NCBI RefSeq assembly: GCF_014837245.1 | Contig: NZ_JACYFU010000005.1 | Span: 1-64,000 of the forward strand | DNA from: Devosia oryzisoli | GTDB lineage: Bacteria > Pseudomonadota > Alphaproteobacteria > Rhizobiales > Devosiaceae | DNA: 64,000 nt | Direction of reading: 5' to 3' | In this document: one piece after another, positions 50,818-59,996 of the stretch | Position numbering within the stretch: the first letter of the stretch is position 1 | Layout of the letters: each line of letters starts with the position of its first letter | Translations under genes and position numbers: made by a program | The notes under the pieces: generated by a model | Seen by the model: the letters and a program-made list of their open reading frames with translations, nothing else | What the model was told of the DNA's origin: nothing | Databases searched by the model: none

Positions 50818-51493
50818 GGCTCAAACCGATAGCACTCAAACCCTGACCGCGTCATGGCGTATCGATACGCCCGAAGGCGTCGCCACCCACCTTGACGCGC
50901 TCGTGCGGCGCGCGCCCCAGCTTCAGCCGCTGCGCGAGCGCGTGGGGGACGTCATGCCGCGGGTAAACCCCAAGCATTTTGCCGGCATGGCCAAGGTGAT
51001 CTGCGGCCAGCAGCTTTCCGTCCAGAGCGCGGCGGCCATCTGGGGGCGGTTCGCGCTGCTCCCAGGCGCCTTGACGCCCGAGGGGTATCTGAAGCTCACC
51101 GAAGACGAGGTGCGCGGCGCCGGCTTTTCCCGCGGCAAGTTTCTCGCCGTCGGCACCATGGCCCGGGCTGTTCTCGATGGCAGCCTCGACTTCGCTACGG
51201 TGGACGCCTTGCCGGCCGACGAGGCGATCCGCGCGCTCGTGGCGCACAAGGGCATCGGACCCTGGACCGCAGAGGTCTATCTCCTCTTCTGCGCCGCTCA
51301 CCCCGACATCTTCCCGGCCGGCGATCTGGCCCTGCTCAAGGCCGCCCATCATGGCCTTGGCCTTGACGCCCGGCCGACCATCAAGGAAATGATCGCCCTT
51401 GCCGCAGACTGGTCGCCGCATCGCTCGGCCGCCGCCCTGCTGCTCTGGCGCTATTTCGCCATTCTGCGCGACCGCGAAGGAATCCTGTTGTGA
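50816..51493 (+). CDS. DNA-3-methyladenine glycosylase II-like (AlkA family)
   Basis: This base-excision repair glycosylase of the HhH-GPD superfamily has GMAKVICGQQLSVQSAAAIW, the hairpin HKGIGPWTAEVYLLF and the catalytic Asp in FPAGDLALLKAA. The 225-residue form lacks the E. coli AlkA N-terminal domain. The start at 50816 is chosen over ATG 50804. Its stop overlaps the next gene (GTGA). It should remove alkylated purines. Confidence 0.93.
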   Translation: MAQTDSTQTLTASWRIDTPEGVATHLDALVRRAPQLQPLRERVGDVMPRVNPKHFAGMAKVICGQQLSVQSAAAIWGRFALLPGALTPEGYLKLTEDEVRGAGFSRGKFLAVGTMARAVLDGSLDFATVDALPADEAIRALVAHKGIGPWTAEVYLLFCAAHPDIFPAGDLALLKAAHHGLGLDARPTIKEMIALAADWSPHRSAAALLLWRYFAILRDREGILL

Positions 51494-52155
51494 CCAAGCT
51501 TTCCGGCCCCATGCTGCCGCCCCGGACCGGTGGCGCGCCTGACGCTGCCGTGGTTCTGCTCCATGGCTATGGCAGCGATGGCAATGACCTTATTTCGCTG
51601 GCCCCGCTCTGGCAGGACCTGCTGCCCGGCGCCGTGTTCCTGGCGCCCAATGCGCCGCACCCGGCCCAGATGACGGCCGGTGGCTTCCAGTGGTTCAGCA
51701 TCGATTTCGAGGGCGACCGCCTCGCCAGCCGCCAGAGCGGCGTCACGCTGGCGCGTCCCATCCTGGTCGAGTTTCTCGAAGACCTTTGGGCCCAGTCTGG
51801 CCTCACCCCCGAGCGCACGATCCTTGCCGGATTCAGCCAGGGGGCCATGATGGCACTCCATACCGGCCTGTCGCTGCCGGCCGACAAGACGCTGATGGGG
51901 GTCCTTGGGTTTTCCGGGGCCTTTCTGCCGCCCGAAGGCTTCGGCGAGACCAAGCTGGCACGCCCGCCGGTGTGCCTCGTGCATGGCGATCTCGATACCG
52001 TCGTCTCGCCGCAGATGAGTGCCGAGGCGAACGTGACGCTGACCGAGGCGGGCTATAGTGTGAGTTACCATGTGAGCCGCGGCACCGGGCACGGCATTTC
52101 CCCCGATGGGCTGCAGTTCGCAAGTGATTTCGTGGCCCGCCAGCTCACGAAATAA
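51490..52155 (+). CDS. Alpha/beta hydrolase, phospholipase/carboxylesterase family
   Basis: This is a serine esterase of the YpfH/carboxylesterase type. The nucleophile Ser lies in GFSQGAMMAL, the Asp in HGDLDTVV and the His in GTGHGIS, with an oxyanion HGYGS at the start. It has 221 residues, no signal peptide, so it is cytoplasmic. The GTG start overlaps the glycosylase stop codon. The substrate is unknown. Confidence 0.93.
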   Translation: MTKLSGPMLPPRTGGAPDAAVVLLHGYGSDGNDLISLAPLWQDLLPGAVFLAPNAPHPAQMTAGGFQWFSIDFEGDRLASRQSGVTLARPILVEFLEDLWAQSGLTPERTILAGFSQGAMMALHTGLSLPADKTLMGVLGFSGAFLPPEGFGETKLARPPVCLVHGDLDTVVSPQMSAEANVTLTEAGYSVSYHVSRGTGHGISPDGLQFASDFVARQLTK

Positions 52156-52244
52156 CCATTGCGCGCCCGCTTCACACGCCCGACACAAAGGGCTTAGTAT
52201 AAGAGGGCTATGGACTTACGCGATTCCCGTTCCGGGAGACTCAA

Positions 52245-52802
52245 GTGACCATCCATGTGTCGCCTGAGGCTTGTCCCGCCCTTGTGCTGAACGCCGACTT
52301 TCGGCCGCTCAGTTATTACCCACTGTCGTTGTGGTCGTGGCAGGACGCCATCAAGGCGGTGTGCCTCGATCGGGTGAATATCGTTTCCGAATACGACACG
52401 GTCATCCGCTCGCCCAGCTTCCAGATGCGCCTGCCCAGCGTGGTGTCGCTCAAGGATTACGTCAAGCCGGCGCGCCATCCGGCCTTCACCCGCTTCAACG
52501 TGTTCCTCCGCGACCGCTTCCAGTGCCAGTACTGCGGCTCCAAGGAAGATCTGACGTTCGACCACGTGATCCCCCGCTCCAAGGGCGGCCTCACCACCTG
52601 GGACAACGTCGTTGCCGCCTGCGCGCCGTGCAATCTGCGCAAGGCCAACCGGTTGCCGAGCGAAATCCGCATGTTCCCGCACCAGGCGCCCTACGCCCCC
52701 ACGGTGCATGACCTGCACAATAACGGCCGGCTGTTCCCGCCCAACCACCTGCACAAGAGCTGGCTGGACTATCTTTACTGGGATATCGAGCTCGAGCCCT
52801 AG
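52245..52802 (+). CDS. HNH endonuclease family protein
   Basis: The 185-residue protein has a C-terminal HNH domain: two zinc pairs CQYCG and CAPCN flank the catalytic FDHVIPRSKGG, with NVVAAC for the Asn region. The N-terminal part (about 1-80) is conserved in alphaproteobacteria and starts CPALVLNADFRPLSYYP. It is not tied to a phage or restriction locus here, so a housekeeping role is likely. The GTG start follows GGGAG. Confidence 0.92.
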   Translation: MTIHVSPEACPALVLNADFRPLSYYPLSLWSWQDAIKAVCLDRVNIVSEYDTVIRSPSFQMRLPSVVSLKDYVKPARHPAFTRFNVFLRDRFQCQYCGSKEDLTFDHVIPRSKGGLTTWDNVVAACAPCNLRKANRLPSEIRMFPHQAPYAPTVHDLHNNGRLFPPNHLHKSWLDYLYWDIELEP

Positions 52803-53302
52803 GCGCGGCGGCGCCGGGCCTGGACAACCATGGCGCCGATCAGCAGCAGCACGATCGCCAGCGAAATCAGCGCGTTGTAGCCCGCCAGCGACAGTCCGAG
52901 GAACCGGAACTGCACCACATCGCAGCCGATCACCGGCTTCATGTCGTTGAGCTGGTCGAAGCTGAAGTCATCGCCGACGCCGGTGCAGGCGGTGGGCCCG
53001 GGCCAGAACCCCCATTCGACGCCCGCGTGGTAGCCGCCCATATAGGTGCCCCAGGCGAAGATGGCCGCGACCAGCGCCATGGCAATGAACCAGACGGTCA
53101 GCGGCAGCCGGTTCCACAACAGCAGGACGAGCGCGAGGATGGGCAGGCCGTAATAATAGGCCAGGCGCTGCTCGAGGCAGAGCTCGCACGGGTAGAGGCC
53201 GCCGATATACTGCGATCCCAGCGCCCCCAGGATGGTCGCCAGACCGAGAAGAAAGGCCAGACCGGCGGCAAGCTTGTCCCAGGGACGGCTGGTGGCTGAC
53301 AT
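52799..53302 (-). CDS. dsbB: Disulfide bond formation protein DsbB
   Basis: DsbB reoxidises DsbA and passes electrons to ubiquinone. Four TM helices are visible in 167 residues, with the first Cys pair CELC (residues 39-42) and a second pair of Cys in the periplasmic loop (TACTG and IGCDVV). The longer frame upstream of 53302 is spurious. It is convergent with the HNH gene, sharing CTAG at their stops. Confidence 0.92.
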   Translation of the reverse strand: MSATSRPWDKLAAGLAFLLGLATILGALGSQYIGGLYPCELCLEQRLAYYYGLPILALVLLLWNRLPLTVWFIAMALVAAIFAWGTYMGGYHAGVEWGFWPGPTACTGVGDDFSFDQLNDMKPVIGCDVVQFRFLGLSLAGYNALISLAIVLLLIGAMVVQARRRRA

Positions 53303-53384
53303 GAGATCATCCGCTAAAAAAGTGACGCTTGAGGCTGACTTAGCGCCCGCTTCGGACAAAAGCCAGACCGGAACGGGCTCGTGA

Positions 53385-54215
53385 TTATTCGGATGGCACG
53401 GTCTCGCCGAGGGCGCGACGCAGGGCCATAGCGTTGTGCGGAGCGTACAGCTTGTTTTCATGCACGAAATAGACATAGACATCGCCAGTTGAACGCCAAT
53501 CCGATACCAGTTTAGACCACTCGGCGATGTCTTCGGGCTCGTAGCCGGTCGCTCCCTCGCGGGCGGGACCCTGGAGACGGCAGTAGGCAAAGTCGGCGGT
53601 GCGGTCGCGGCGCGGATTTTCGAGCGTGTCGGCAATGACCCGTGCGATGTTGTGCTCGCGCAAGATGGCGTCCACCTCCGGCGTATCGAAACTGGGATGG
53701 CGGGTTTCGATGGCATGGCGGATGCGTTGCGGTGCGTCCGACGCATCGAGGAACGGGGGCGACTTGCCCTTGCCGTCGGCTTCACCGGCCAGCGCGAGGT
53801 AGCTCTCGATAGTCCGCGGCAGCATGGCGGCGAATGCGGCAAAGCTATCGAGATCGAGCTGCAGGTTCGGCGGCAGTTGCCAGACGAACGGCCCGAGGCG
53901 ATCGCCCAGCGCCAGCGGGCCCGAGGCGAAGAAGTTGGCCAGTTCCTGCCGGCAGTTCTTGAGCCGGCGGATATGGGTGACCAGTTGCGGCCCCTTGACG
54001 GAGAATTGAAAGCCCGCGGGCGTTTCGCCAGCCCACTTGCGGAAACTCTCGGGCTTCTGGTTGGCCCGGAAGGTGGCGTTGATCTCGATGCTGGTGAGCC
54101 GGCTGGCCGCATAGGCCAGTTCCTTTTTCTGCACGAGGCCCTGGGGGAAAAAGCTGCCGCGCCAGGGCTCGAAGACCCATCCCGCCGTTCCGGTTCGCAC
54201 AGTGCCTGGTGCCAT
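53385..54215 (-). CDS. DUF72 domain-containing protein
   Basis: This is a 276-residue TIM-barrel-like protein with the family start VRTGTAGWVFEPWRGSFFP and the motif YVYFVHENKLYAPHNA. The family is uncharacterised although widespread. The ATG at 54215 has AGGAG 6 bp upstream and the family N-terminus; longer frames from 54278 and 55208 are unsupported. It is divergent from the SNase-like gene. Confidence 0.92.
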   Translation of the reverse strand: MAPGTVRTGTAGWVFEPWRGSFFPQGLVQKKELAYAASRLTSIEINATFRANQKPESFRKWAGETPAGFQFSVKGPQLVTHIRRLKNCRQELANFFASGPLALGDRLGPFVWQLPPNLQLDLDSFAAFAAMLPRTIESYLALAGEADGKGKSPPFLDASDAPQRIRHAIETRHPSFDTPEVDAILREHNIARVIADTLENPRRDRTADFAYCRLQGPAREGATGYEPEDIAEWSKLVSDWRSTGDVYVYFVHENKLYAPHNAMALRRALGETVPSE

Positions 54216-54353
54216 GTCCGGCTCCTCCCGCTCCCGCTCGACATTGGCCGGAAAGCCACACAAAGACAATTCCTGCATTCGTGAACCTCTACCGGTAATG
54301 ATTTTTTGCCGTGTTTGAGTGCATGGTGAATCACGTCTTACAAGGTCTCGCCT

Positions 54354-55163
54354 TTGCGTCACGCTATCGCCCTTTCCGCAGCTTCCCTGGCCGTGCTCGC
54401 AGGTTTCGTCAGTGCAGTGGACGCGTGCACCGATCTTCGCATGGTCGATGGCGGGACGGTGGTGCAGGTCACGGACGGCGATACGGTGGTGCTCGATACG
54501 GGGCTGACCGTGCGCCTGATCGGCACGCAAGCCCCAAAACTGCCGCTGGGGCGGGACGGGTTCCCCGCCTGGCCGCTGGCCGAGGAAGCCAAGTCGGCGC
54601 TGGAGACGCTCGCGCTCAACCGCCCGGTGCGGCTCGGCTATGGCGGCGAGCAGATAGATCGCTACGACCGGGCACTGGCGCACATGTTCGTCGCGGTCGA
54701 CGGGAAGGAGATCTGGGCGCAGTCCTTCATGGTCGAGAACGGCCTGGCCCGCGTCTATTCCTTTCCCGACAACCGCGCCTGCCTTGATGAGCTCTTTGCC
54801 GGCGAAGGCCGGGCGCGCGCGGCCCGGCTCGGCATCTGGGCCGACGCTTTCTATGCCATTCGCGCGGCCGACCGGCCTGGGGACCTGCTGAAGCTGGCGG
54901 GGCAGTACGAGCTGGTGGAAGGGCGCGTGCTGCTGGCTGAAAAGGCCGGCGGGCGCACCTATCTCAATTTCGGCCGCTTCTGGAAGGAAGACTTCACCGG
55001 CGTGATCGAAAAGCCAGCCTTGCGTCTTTTCACGCAGATGGGCCAAGACCCGCTTGCACTTGAAGGGGCACTGGTGCGAATACGCGGATGGGTGGACGAT
55101 CGGGACGGTCCGCGCATCGAAATTACCCATCCCGAGCAGATCGAGGTTCTGTCGACACGATGA
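54354..55163 (+). CDS. Exported SNase-like (thermonuclease fold) protein, degenerate active site
   Basis: The 269-residue protein has a signal peptide and an OB-fold SNase domain: VTDGDTVVLDTG, VRLIGTQAPK, DRYDRALAHM and AARLGIWA are the corresponding segments. In staphylococcal nuclease the loop is RLxGIDTPE; here the Asp and Glu positions become Gln and Lys, so the calcium and catalytic Glu are missing. The Arg pair is kept. Nuclease activity is therefore doubtful. The gene starts at a TTG 9 bp after AAGG. Its stop overlaps the M48 start codon. Confidence 0.85.
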   Translation: MRHAIALSAASLAVLAGFVSAVDACTDLRMVDGGTVVQVTDGDTVVLDTGLTVRLIGTQAPKLPLGRDGFPAWPLAEEAKSALETLALNRPVRLGYGGEQIDRYDRALAHMFVAVDGKEIWAQSFMVENGLARVYSFPDNRACLDELFAGEGRARAARLGIWADAFYAIRAADRPGDLLKLAGQYELVEGRVLLAEKAGGRTYLNFGRFWKEDFTGVIEKPALRLFTQMGQDPLALEGALVRIRGWVDDRDGPRIEITHPEQIEVLSTR

Positions 55164-56638
55164 AGGCGCTTTTCGGCAACATTGGTGTGCGCATCGGCGT
55201 CCTGGCAATCAGCCTTGTGGCGGTAACGGCCTGCACGTCCCTTACCGGTTCTTCGATCGAGGTGACCAAGACGGGGGACAACCCCGCCCCGATGGTGGTG
55301 CCGGAAGGGACCGAGCCGGACGATGCGGTGATCGGCCTGCGCGAACACCCGCGCATCGTGGCGGCCTATGGTGGCGTCTATTCGGACCGCTCGGCCGAAA
55401 TCATGGTGGCGCGCATCGTGGGCCGGCTGCTCGCGGCGGCCAATCAGCCCAATGCCGAGTTCCGCGTCACCATCCTCGACACCTCCGAGGTCAACGCGTT
55501 CGCCCTGCCGGGCGGCTATATCTACGTGACCCGCGGCATCCTCGCCCTGGCGTCCGACACCAGCGAACTGGCGGCGGTGCTGGCGCACGAGATTTCCCAC
55601 GTGACGCTGCGCCACGCCCGCGCGCGGACCGACAAGACGCGGACCACGCAGATCGTGGACCGGGTCATCACCGGCATTTTCGGAGGCGACACCTCGACCG
55701 ACGCCGTTGCCAACCGGACCCGCCAGTCGCTCGCCGCCTTCAGCCAGAACCAGGAGCTCGATGCCGACCAGGAAGGCATCAAGGTTGCCGGCAAGGCGGG
55801 TTACGATCCGCGCGCCGCGGCGCGGTTCCTCGGCGTCATGAGCCGGTTTGCCGCCTTCTCCGCGGGCGACGCCAAAGGCGATGACGGCTTCCTCTCCTCC
55901 CATCCGGCAACGCCCGCGCGCATCCGGGAGGCCCTCGCGACTGCCCAGTCCATGTTCGGGACCGGACCGAACGGCGAGGCTGACCGCGATGCCTACCTCA
56001 CGGCGATCTCGGGCATGAGCTTCGGCGACAGTCCCGCCCAGGGCACGATCGTCGGCCAGCGGTTCATCCATCCGGGCAGCAGGTTCACCTTCACCGTGCC
56101 CAATGGGTATACGCTGCAGAATTCGCAGAGCGCCGTGGTGGGCGTCGCCGGCGACGGCGAGGCCGTGCGCTTCGACAGTGCGCAGGTGCAGCCCAACATG
56201 GCGCTGGCCGACTATCTGAAATCGGGCTGGATTGCCGGGCTCAAGGCCGAAACCGTCGAGGCCCGGACCGTCAACGGTATCGAGATGGCGACCGGGCTCG
56301 CCCAGACGGATCAATGGTTCTTCCGCGTGGCGGTGATGCGGCTCGATGGCGATGTCTATCGCTTCATCTTCGCCGCCAAGGGCGACAGTGCGCGCTTCCG
56401 TGATGGGGCCGAGCAGACCATCCAGAGCTTCCGGCGGACCGACGCCTCGGATTTGAACCAGATCCGGCAGTTGCACATCCGGGTCGTGACCGCCCGGGCG
56501 GCAGACACGGCGGACACGCTGGCGCGCCAGATGGCGAACATTCCCGGGAGCCGCGATCTCTTCTACATCCTCAACAATTTCTATCCGGGCGATCCGGTGC
56601 CGGCCGGAACGCGCGTCAAGATCGTGACGCTGGACTAG
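55160..56638 (+). CDS. M48 family metalloprotease, lipoprotein-like (BepA/YfgC-like)
   Basis: The 492-residue protein has a lipoprotein-like signal (VLAISLVAVTAC), an M48 peptidase domain with HEISH near residue 156 and a downstream Glu in QELDAD, then a C-terminal region of about 200 residues with a LysM-like segment and the end VPAGTRVKIVTLD. It would work in the periplasm on outer-membrane proteins, as BepA does. ATG overlaps the SNase stop (ATGA). Confidence 0.92.
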   Translation: MKALFGNIGVRIGVLAISLVAVTACTSLTGSSIEVTKTGDNPAPMVVPEGTEPDDAVIGLREHPRIVAAYGGVYSDRSAEIMVARIVGRLLAAANQPNAEFRVTILDTSEVNAFALPGGYIYVTRGILALASDTSELAAVLAHEISHVTLRHARARTDKTRTTQIVDRVITGIFGGDTSTDAVANRTRQSLAAFSQNQELDADQEGIKVAGKAGYDPRAAARFLGVMSRFAAFSAGDAKGDDGFLSSHPATPARIREALATAQSMFGTGPNGEADRDAYLTAISGMSFGDSPAQGTIVGQRFIHPGSRFTFTVPNGYTLQNSQSAVVGVAGDGEAVRFDSAQVQPNMALADYLKSGWIAGLKAETVEARTVNGIEMATGLAQTDQWFFRVAVMRLDGDVYRFIFAAKGDSARFRDGAEQTIQSFRRTDASDLNQIRQLHIRVVTARAADTADTLARQMANIPGSRDLFYILNNFYPGDPVPAGTRVKIVTLD

Positions 56639-56639
56639 C

Positions 56640-56834
56640 TCAGGGAATGGTGGCGGCCTGGTCGGTCATGACGTTGGCCGCCCCGCCCGCCGCGAGCAGG
56701 CCCTGGGTGGTGTTGCCAAGCGCGATGAAACTGGCGATCAGCGCAACGGCGATGAGCCCGGCCAGAAGCCCGTATTCGACCGCGGTAGCGCCACTCTCGT
56801 TGCGCAGGAAGCGCCGGATCGGCAGTGCACGCAT
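56640..56834 (-). CDS. Flp family type IVb pilin
   Basis: This 64-residue prepilin has the basic leader RALPIRRFLRNESG, the cleavage and helix site GATAVEYGLLAGLIAVALI (with Glu at +5 of the mature form) and a short C-terminal domain. It belongs to Flp/Tad pili, which build adhesive fibres. No cpa/tad assembly genes are nearby, so it is an isolated pilin gene, possibly one of several in the genome. Confidence 0.92.
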   Translation of the reverse strand: MRALPIRRFLRNESGATAVEYGLLAGLIAVALIASFIALGNTTQGLLAAGGAANVMTDQAATIP

Positions 56835-56867
56835 CTTAGCTCCCTATGCTCCCGGCTGCCGGCGCTC

Positions 56868-57275
56868 CTAGAGAAGATCGCACAAGGCTGCCACCAACGG
56901 CTCGTCCGCCGGCGGCATTGGATAGTCGCGAAGCGCCTGCGGGCGCACCCATTTGAGCGCCTGATGTTCACGCGCTTCGACAAATCCCTGCCACTTGCGG
57001 CATACGTAAAGTGGCATCAAGAGGTGAATGTTCTCGTAAGAATGACTGGCAAACGACAATGGAGCCAGGCACGCCTGCTTGGTCTCTATTGCCAGTTCTT
57101 CGCGCAGCTCCCGGATCAATGCGTCTTCGGGCGTTTCGCCCGGCTCGACCTTGCCGCCGGGAAATTCCCAGAGCCCGGCCATGGACTTGCCCTCGGGCCG
57201 CTGGGCGATGAGGACGCGCCGATCCGGATCGACCAGCGCGCAGGCGACGACGAGCAGCAGCGGTTTGTCGCTCAC
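56868..57275 (-). CDS. mutT: MutT-type Nudix hydrolase (8-oxo-dGTP diphosphatase)
   Basis: MutT removes 8-oxo-dGTP to prevent A:T to C:G mutations. The 135-residue protein carries the complete Nudix box GGKVEPGETPEDALIREL-REELA and the nucleotide contacts RPEGKSMAGLWEFPGG. Start overlaps the GNAT stop codon (ATGA). It sits downstream of argJ and the acetyltransferase gene on the same strand, an order common in Hyphomicrobiales. Confidence 0.95.
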   Translation of the reverse strand: MSDKPLLLVVACALVDPDRRVLIAQRPEGKSMAGLWEFPGGKVEPGETPEDALIRELREELAIETKQACLAPLSFASHSYENIHLLMPLYVCRKWQGFVEAREHQALKWVRPQALRDYPMPPADEPLVAALCDLL

Positions 57276-58021
57276 TTGGGCGCTCCCGGTATGCGGTAGG
57301 AATAGTCGTATTGGTGGACATAGCCGAGCGCGCTGTAGAGCGCCTTGGCGGCAGCGTTGTCGGCCTGGACGTTGAGCGCGGCGTAACGGGCTCCCTGGCC
57401 CCTGGCCCAGGAAAGGCCTGAGCGCATCATGGCTGCGGCCAGGCCCTGGCGGCGGCGGGCGGGATCGGTGACGACATTGCCGGTGACGACGATGCCATCG
57501 GCCACGGCCATGATGGAGGAGGCCACGGCTTGCCCGTTCCGGTAGAGGAGAACACCGGCGGCAGGCACTTTGAGGGCAGCCAGAAGGTTCTTCATGCCGC
57601 TCATGGCGGTTGCGTCATAGCCCTGCAGGCGCTGCGCCGCGGCGAGAAATTGGGCATCGAGCACGGGGAGGACCCGCGCCTCGGGGTCCGCTTCCTGCTC
57701 GCCGAGTTCCATGGCGAAGAGATGGCTGGGGTCGAGCACGGTCCAGCCGGCCTCGTCCAGCGTGGCGTTGAGCTCCGGGCTCGACAGCGGGGTGATGCGG
57801 AACACCGGCTTGATCTTGCGCAACACCATCCAGGACGCAGCCGAGATCACCCGCACATCGGCATCTTCGAAATCGTCCGGATCGAAGCACTGCGTGCAGT
57901 TGGCGCGCTTGGTGTAGCCGCCCGCGGCGCGGCGGACCCAGGAGCGGTCCCAATGTTCCTCGATGCCCGGCCAGGCCTTGAGCCCGGCGCGTTCGAAGGC
58001 TTCGGCGTCCGGAAAGCCCAT
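57272..58021 (-). CDS. GNAT family N-acetyltransferase
   Basis: The C-terminal half (about 150-249) is a GNAT domain with the acetyl-CoA motif DPARRRQGLAAAMM and the final NAAAKALYSALGY. The N-terminal 120 residues form an unknown extra domain containing a WVRRAAGGYTKRANC segment. It follows argJ by one base pair and overlaps mutT, so the three are an operon. The substrate is unknown; a link to arginine synthesis is possible by context. Confidence 0.9.
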   Translation of the reverse strand: MGFPDAEAFERAGLKAWPGIEEHWDRSWVRRAAGGYTKRANCTQCFDPDDFEDADVRVISAASWMVLRKIKPVFRITPLSSPELNATLDEAGWTVLDPSHLFAMELGEQEADPEARVLPVLDAQFLAAAQRLQGYDATAMSGMKNLLAALKVPAAGVLLYRNGQAVASSIMAVADGIVVTGNVVTDPARRRQGLAAAMMRSGLSWARGQGARYAALNVQADNAAAKALYSALGYVHQYDYSYRIPGAPK

Positions 58022-58022
58022 T

Positions 58023-59258
58023 TCAGCTTCGGTAGTCGCCGTTGATGGTGATGTAGCCGTGGGTGAGGTCGCAGGTGTAGACCGTCGCCCGGCCGTCGCC
58101 CAGGCCGAGATGCACCGTCAGCTCCAGATCCTCGCCCTTCATGTAGGCGCTGGTGGCGGCTTCGTCGTAGCCGGCGGCGCGCTCGCCGTCTTTGGCGACC
58201 AGGATGTCACCGAAGCGGATGGCGAGCCTGTCGCGATCGGCCGGTTCACCAGCCTTGCCGACGGCCATCACCACGCGGCCCCAATTGGCGTCCTCACCGG
58301 CAATGGCGGTCTTTACCAGCGGCGAATCCGCGATGGCCTTGGCGATGCGGAAGGCGGAGGCGTCGGAGGTGGCGCCCTCGACATGCACCGAGACCTGCTT
58401 GGTCGCGCCTTCGCCATCGCGCACCACCTGGATGGCGAGGTCGAACAACACGTCCGACAGGGCGGCGCCAAAAATCTCGGCGCGCGGATCATCGAGGCTG
58501 GTCAGCGGCTCGACCTCGGCCTTGCCGGTGGCAAAGGCGAGGAGTGTGTCGGACGTGGAGGTGTCGCTGTCGACGGTGATGGCGTTGAAGCTGGTCTGCA
58601 CGTGGCGCGCCAGCAGCGCCTGCAGCACCGCGGCGCTGACCGGCATGTCGGTGACGACGAAACTGAGCATGGTCGCCATGTCGGGCGCGATCATGCCCGA
58701 GCCCTTGGCGATGCCGTTGATGCGGATTTCGACGCCATCGATGTCGAGCACCGCACCATTGAGCTTGGGATAGGTGTCGGTCGTCATGATCGCCTTGGCC
58801 GGGTCGATCCAGGGCGTATCGGCCAGGCGCGTCGCGGTTTCGTCCAGCACGCCAGCGAATTTGCCGGCATCGAGCGGTTCACCGATGACACCCGTCGAGG
58901 CGAGGAATATCTCGTCCGTCGAGCAGCCCAGCGCCTCGGCGGCGATTCTGGCTGTCATCTCGACGCTTTGCTGGCCCTTGAAGCCGGTAAAGGCGTTGGC
59001 GTTGCCCGAATTGACCACGAGCCCGCGCGCCACTCCGCCCGGCAGGCGCGCCCGGCACCAGTCGACGGCGGCCGAGGAGCATTTCGAGCGGGTGAGGACG
59101 CCGGCCGCCACGGTACCCGCGTCGAACGCCATCAGCAGCACGTCGGTGCGGTTCTTGTACTTGATGCCCGCTTCGGCCGTGGCGAAGCGCACCCCGGCGA
59201 TGGGCGGCAGCTCGGGGTAGCTTTTCGGGGCAAGCGGCGAAACCGGGTGGGCGGCCAT
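58023..59258 (-). CDS. argJ: Bifunctional glutamate N-acetyltransferase/amino-acid acetyltransferase ArgJ
   Basis: ArgJ recycles the acetyl group between N-acetylornithine and glutamate in arginine synthesis. The 411-residue precursor self-cleaves at a Thr to form two chains; the site is in [10 protein letters not shown] near residue 178. Other family signatures are [17 protein letters not shown] and EDANWGRV. The ATG at 59258 fits the family N-terminus; a longer frame adds 17 residues. It heads an operon with the acetyltransferase and mutT. Confidence 0.97.
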   Translation of the reverse strand: MAAHPVSPLAPKSYPELPPIAGVRFATAEAGIKYKNRTDVLLMAFDAGTVAAGVLTRSKCSSAAVDWCRARLPGGVARGLVVNSGNANAFTGFKGQQSVEMTARIAAEALGCSTDEIFLASTGVIGEPLDAGKFAGVLDETATRLADTPWIDPAKAIMTTDTYPKLNGAVLDIDGVEIRINGIAKGSGMIAPDMATMLSFVVTDMPVSAAVLQALLARHVQTSFNAITVDSDTSTSDTLLAFATGKAEVEPLTSLDDPRAEIFGAALSDVLFDLAIQVVRDGEGATKQVSVHVEGATSDASAFRIAKAIADSPLVKTAIAGEDANWGRVVMAVGKAGEPADRDRLAIRFGDILVAKDGERAAGYDEAATSAYMKGEDLELTVHLGLGDGRATVYTCDLTHGYITINGDYRS

Positions 59259-59351
59259 GGGGAACAACCTTGCTTGGGGCAAATCGACAGGATTTCGGGT
59301 GTGCCCCAAAGGCCTGCCGGACGCAAGACGCGGCAGGCCATCGCTCGGTTG

Positions 59352-59996
59352 TCAGCCTCCGTGGGCGAGGCGGTAGCTGTAGATGGCCGTGACCCCGATG
59401 GGCACCAAAAGGGCGGCCAGCAGGGCGACGAACAGGTGTGCCGGGTCTTCCAGCACCAGGGCCGAGACAAGGAGCAGGAACCCGCCGGCCATGAAGAGGA
59501 GGCCGCCAAGACGCTGGGTCTTCTGCCAGACCACGGCATCGGCTACCCACGGCAGCCTTATGCCGGCAAGGCCATTGCGCTGTGTCTTGGGCATGACATT
59601 GCCGAGCACGACCAGCATGACGCCGAGGCCGACGCAGATCACCCGCACCATCAGGTCGGGATAGCCGAGGCCGATGAGGATGGTGGTCACCGCGATGGTT
59701 AGAAAAAGAGCACTGAGGGCCGGCACGATGGTGCGCCAGGCATGTCTGCTGGCCTCGAGCTGCGCCGGCGGGGCAAAACGGCCCACCGCCCAGAAGATCA
59801 ACATGACGATCGCCCCAAACAGCGGCGGCAGGATGAGGGCGCCATTCCGGGGCAGGAACGCATCGGGCTCCCCGGTGATGCCCCAGTGCACGGGCAGCAC
59901 CGTTCCGGCGGGAATGAGGCCATATCCCGCCAGCGTCACGGCGATGAGGGCGCCCCACAGGCCAAGATTGAGAGGAGACAGGATGACCCGGTTCAT
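59352..59996 (-). CDS. sdpI: SdpI family membrane protein (immunity-like)
   Basis: The 214-residue protein has six TM segments. The N-terminal part (VHWGITGEPDAFLP) is DUF1648 and the C-terminal half is the SdpI domain. In Bacillus, SdpI protects the cell from the SdpC toxin and recruits the repressor SdpR to the membrane. Its ATG overlaps the sdpR stop codon. No sdpC-like toxin gene is visible, so the ligand here may be an outside toxin or another signal. Confidence 0.88.
   Translation of the reverse strand: MNRVILSPLNLGLWGALIAVTLAGYGLIPAGTVLPVHWGITGEPDAFLPRNGALILPPLFGAIVMLIFWAVGRFAPPAQLEASRHAWRTIVPALSALFLTIAVTTILIGLGYPDLMVRVICVGLGVMLVVLGNVMPKTQRNGLAGIRLPWVADAVVWQKTQRLGGLLFMAGGFLLLVSALVLEDPAHLFVALLAALLVPIGVTAIYSYRLAHGG

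Noticed and set aside
53385..55208. 607-codon extension of the DUF72 gene
   Set aside because: The upstream part is antisense to the SNase-like gene. The family start and ribosome site are at 54215.
57963..59702. 579-codon plus-strand frame
   Set aside because: Antisense of argJ and sdpI; composition-driven.
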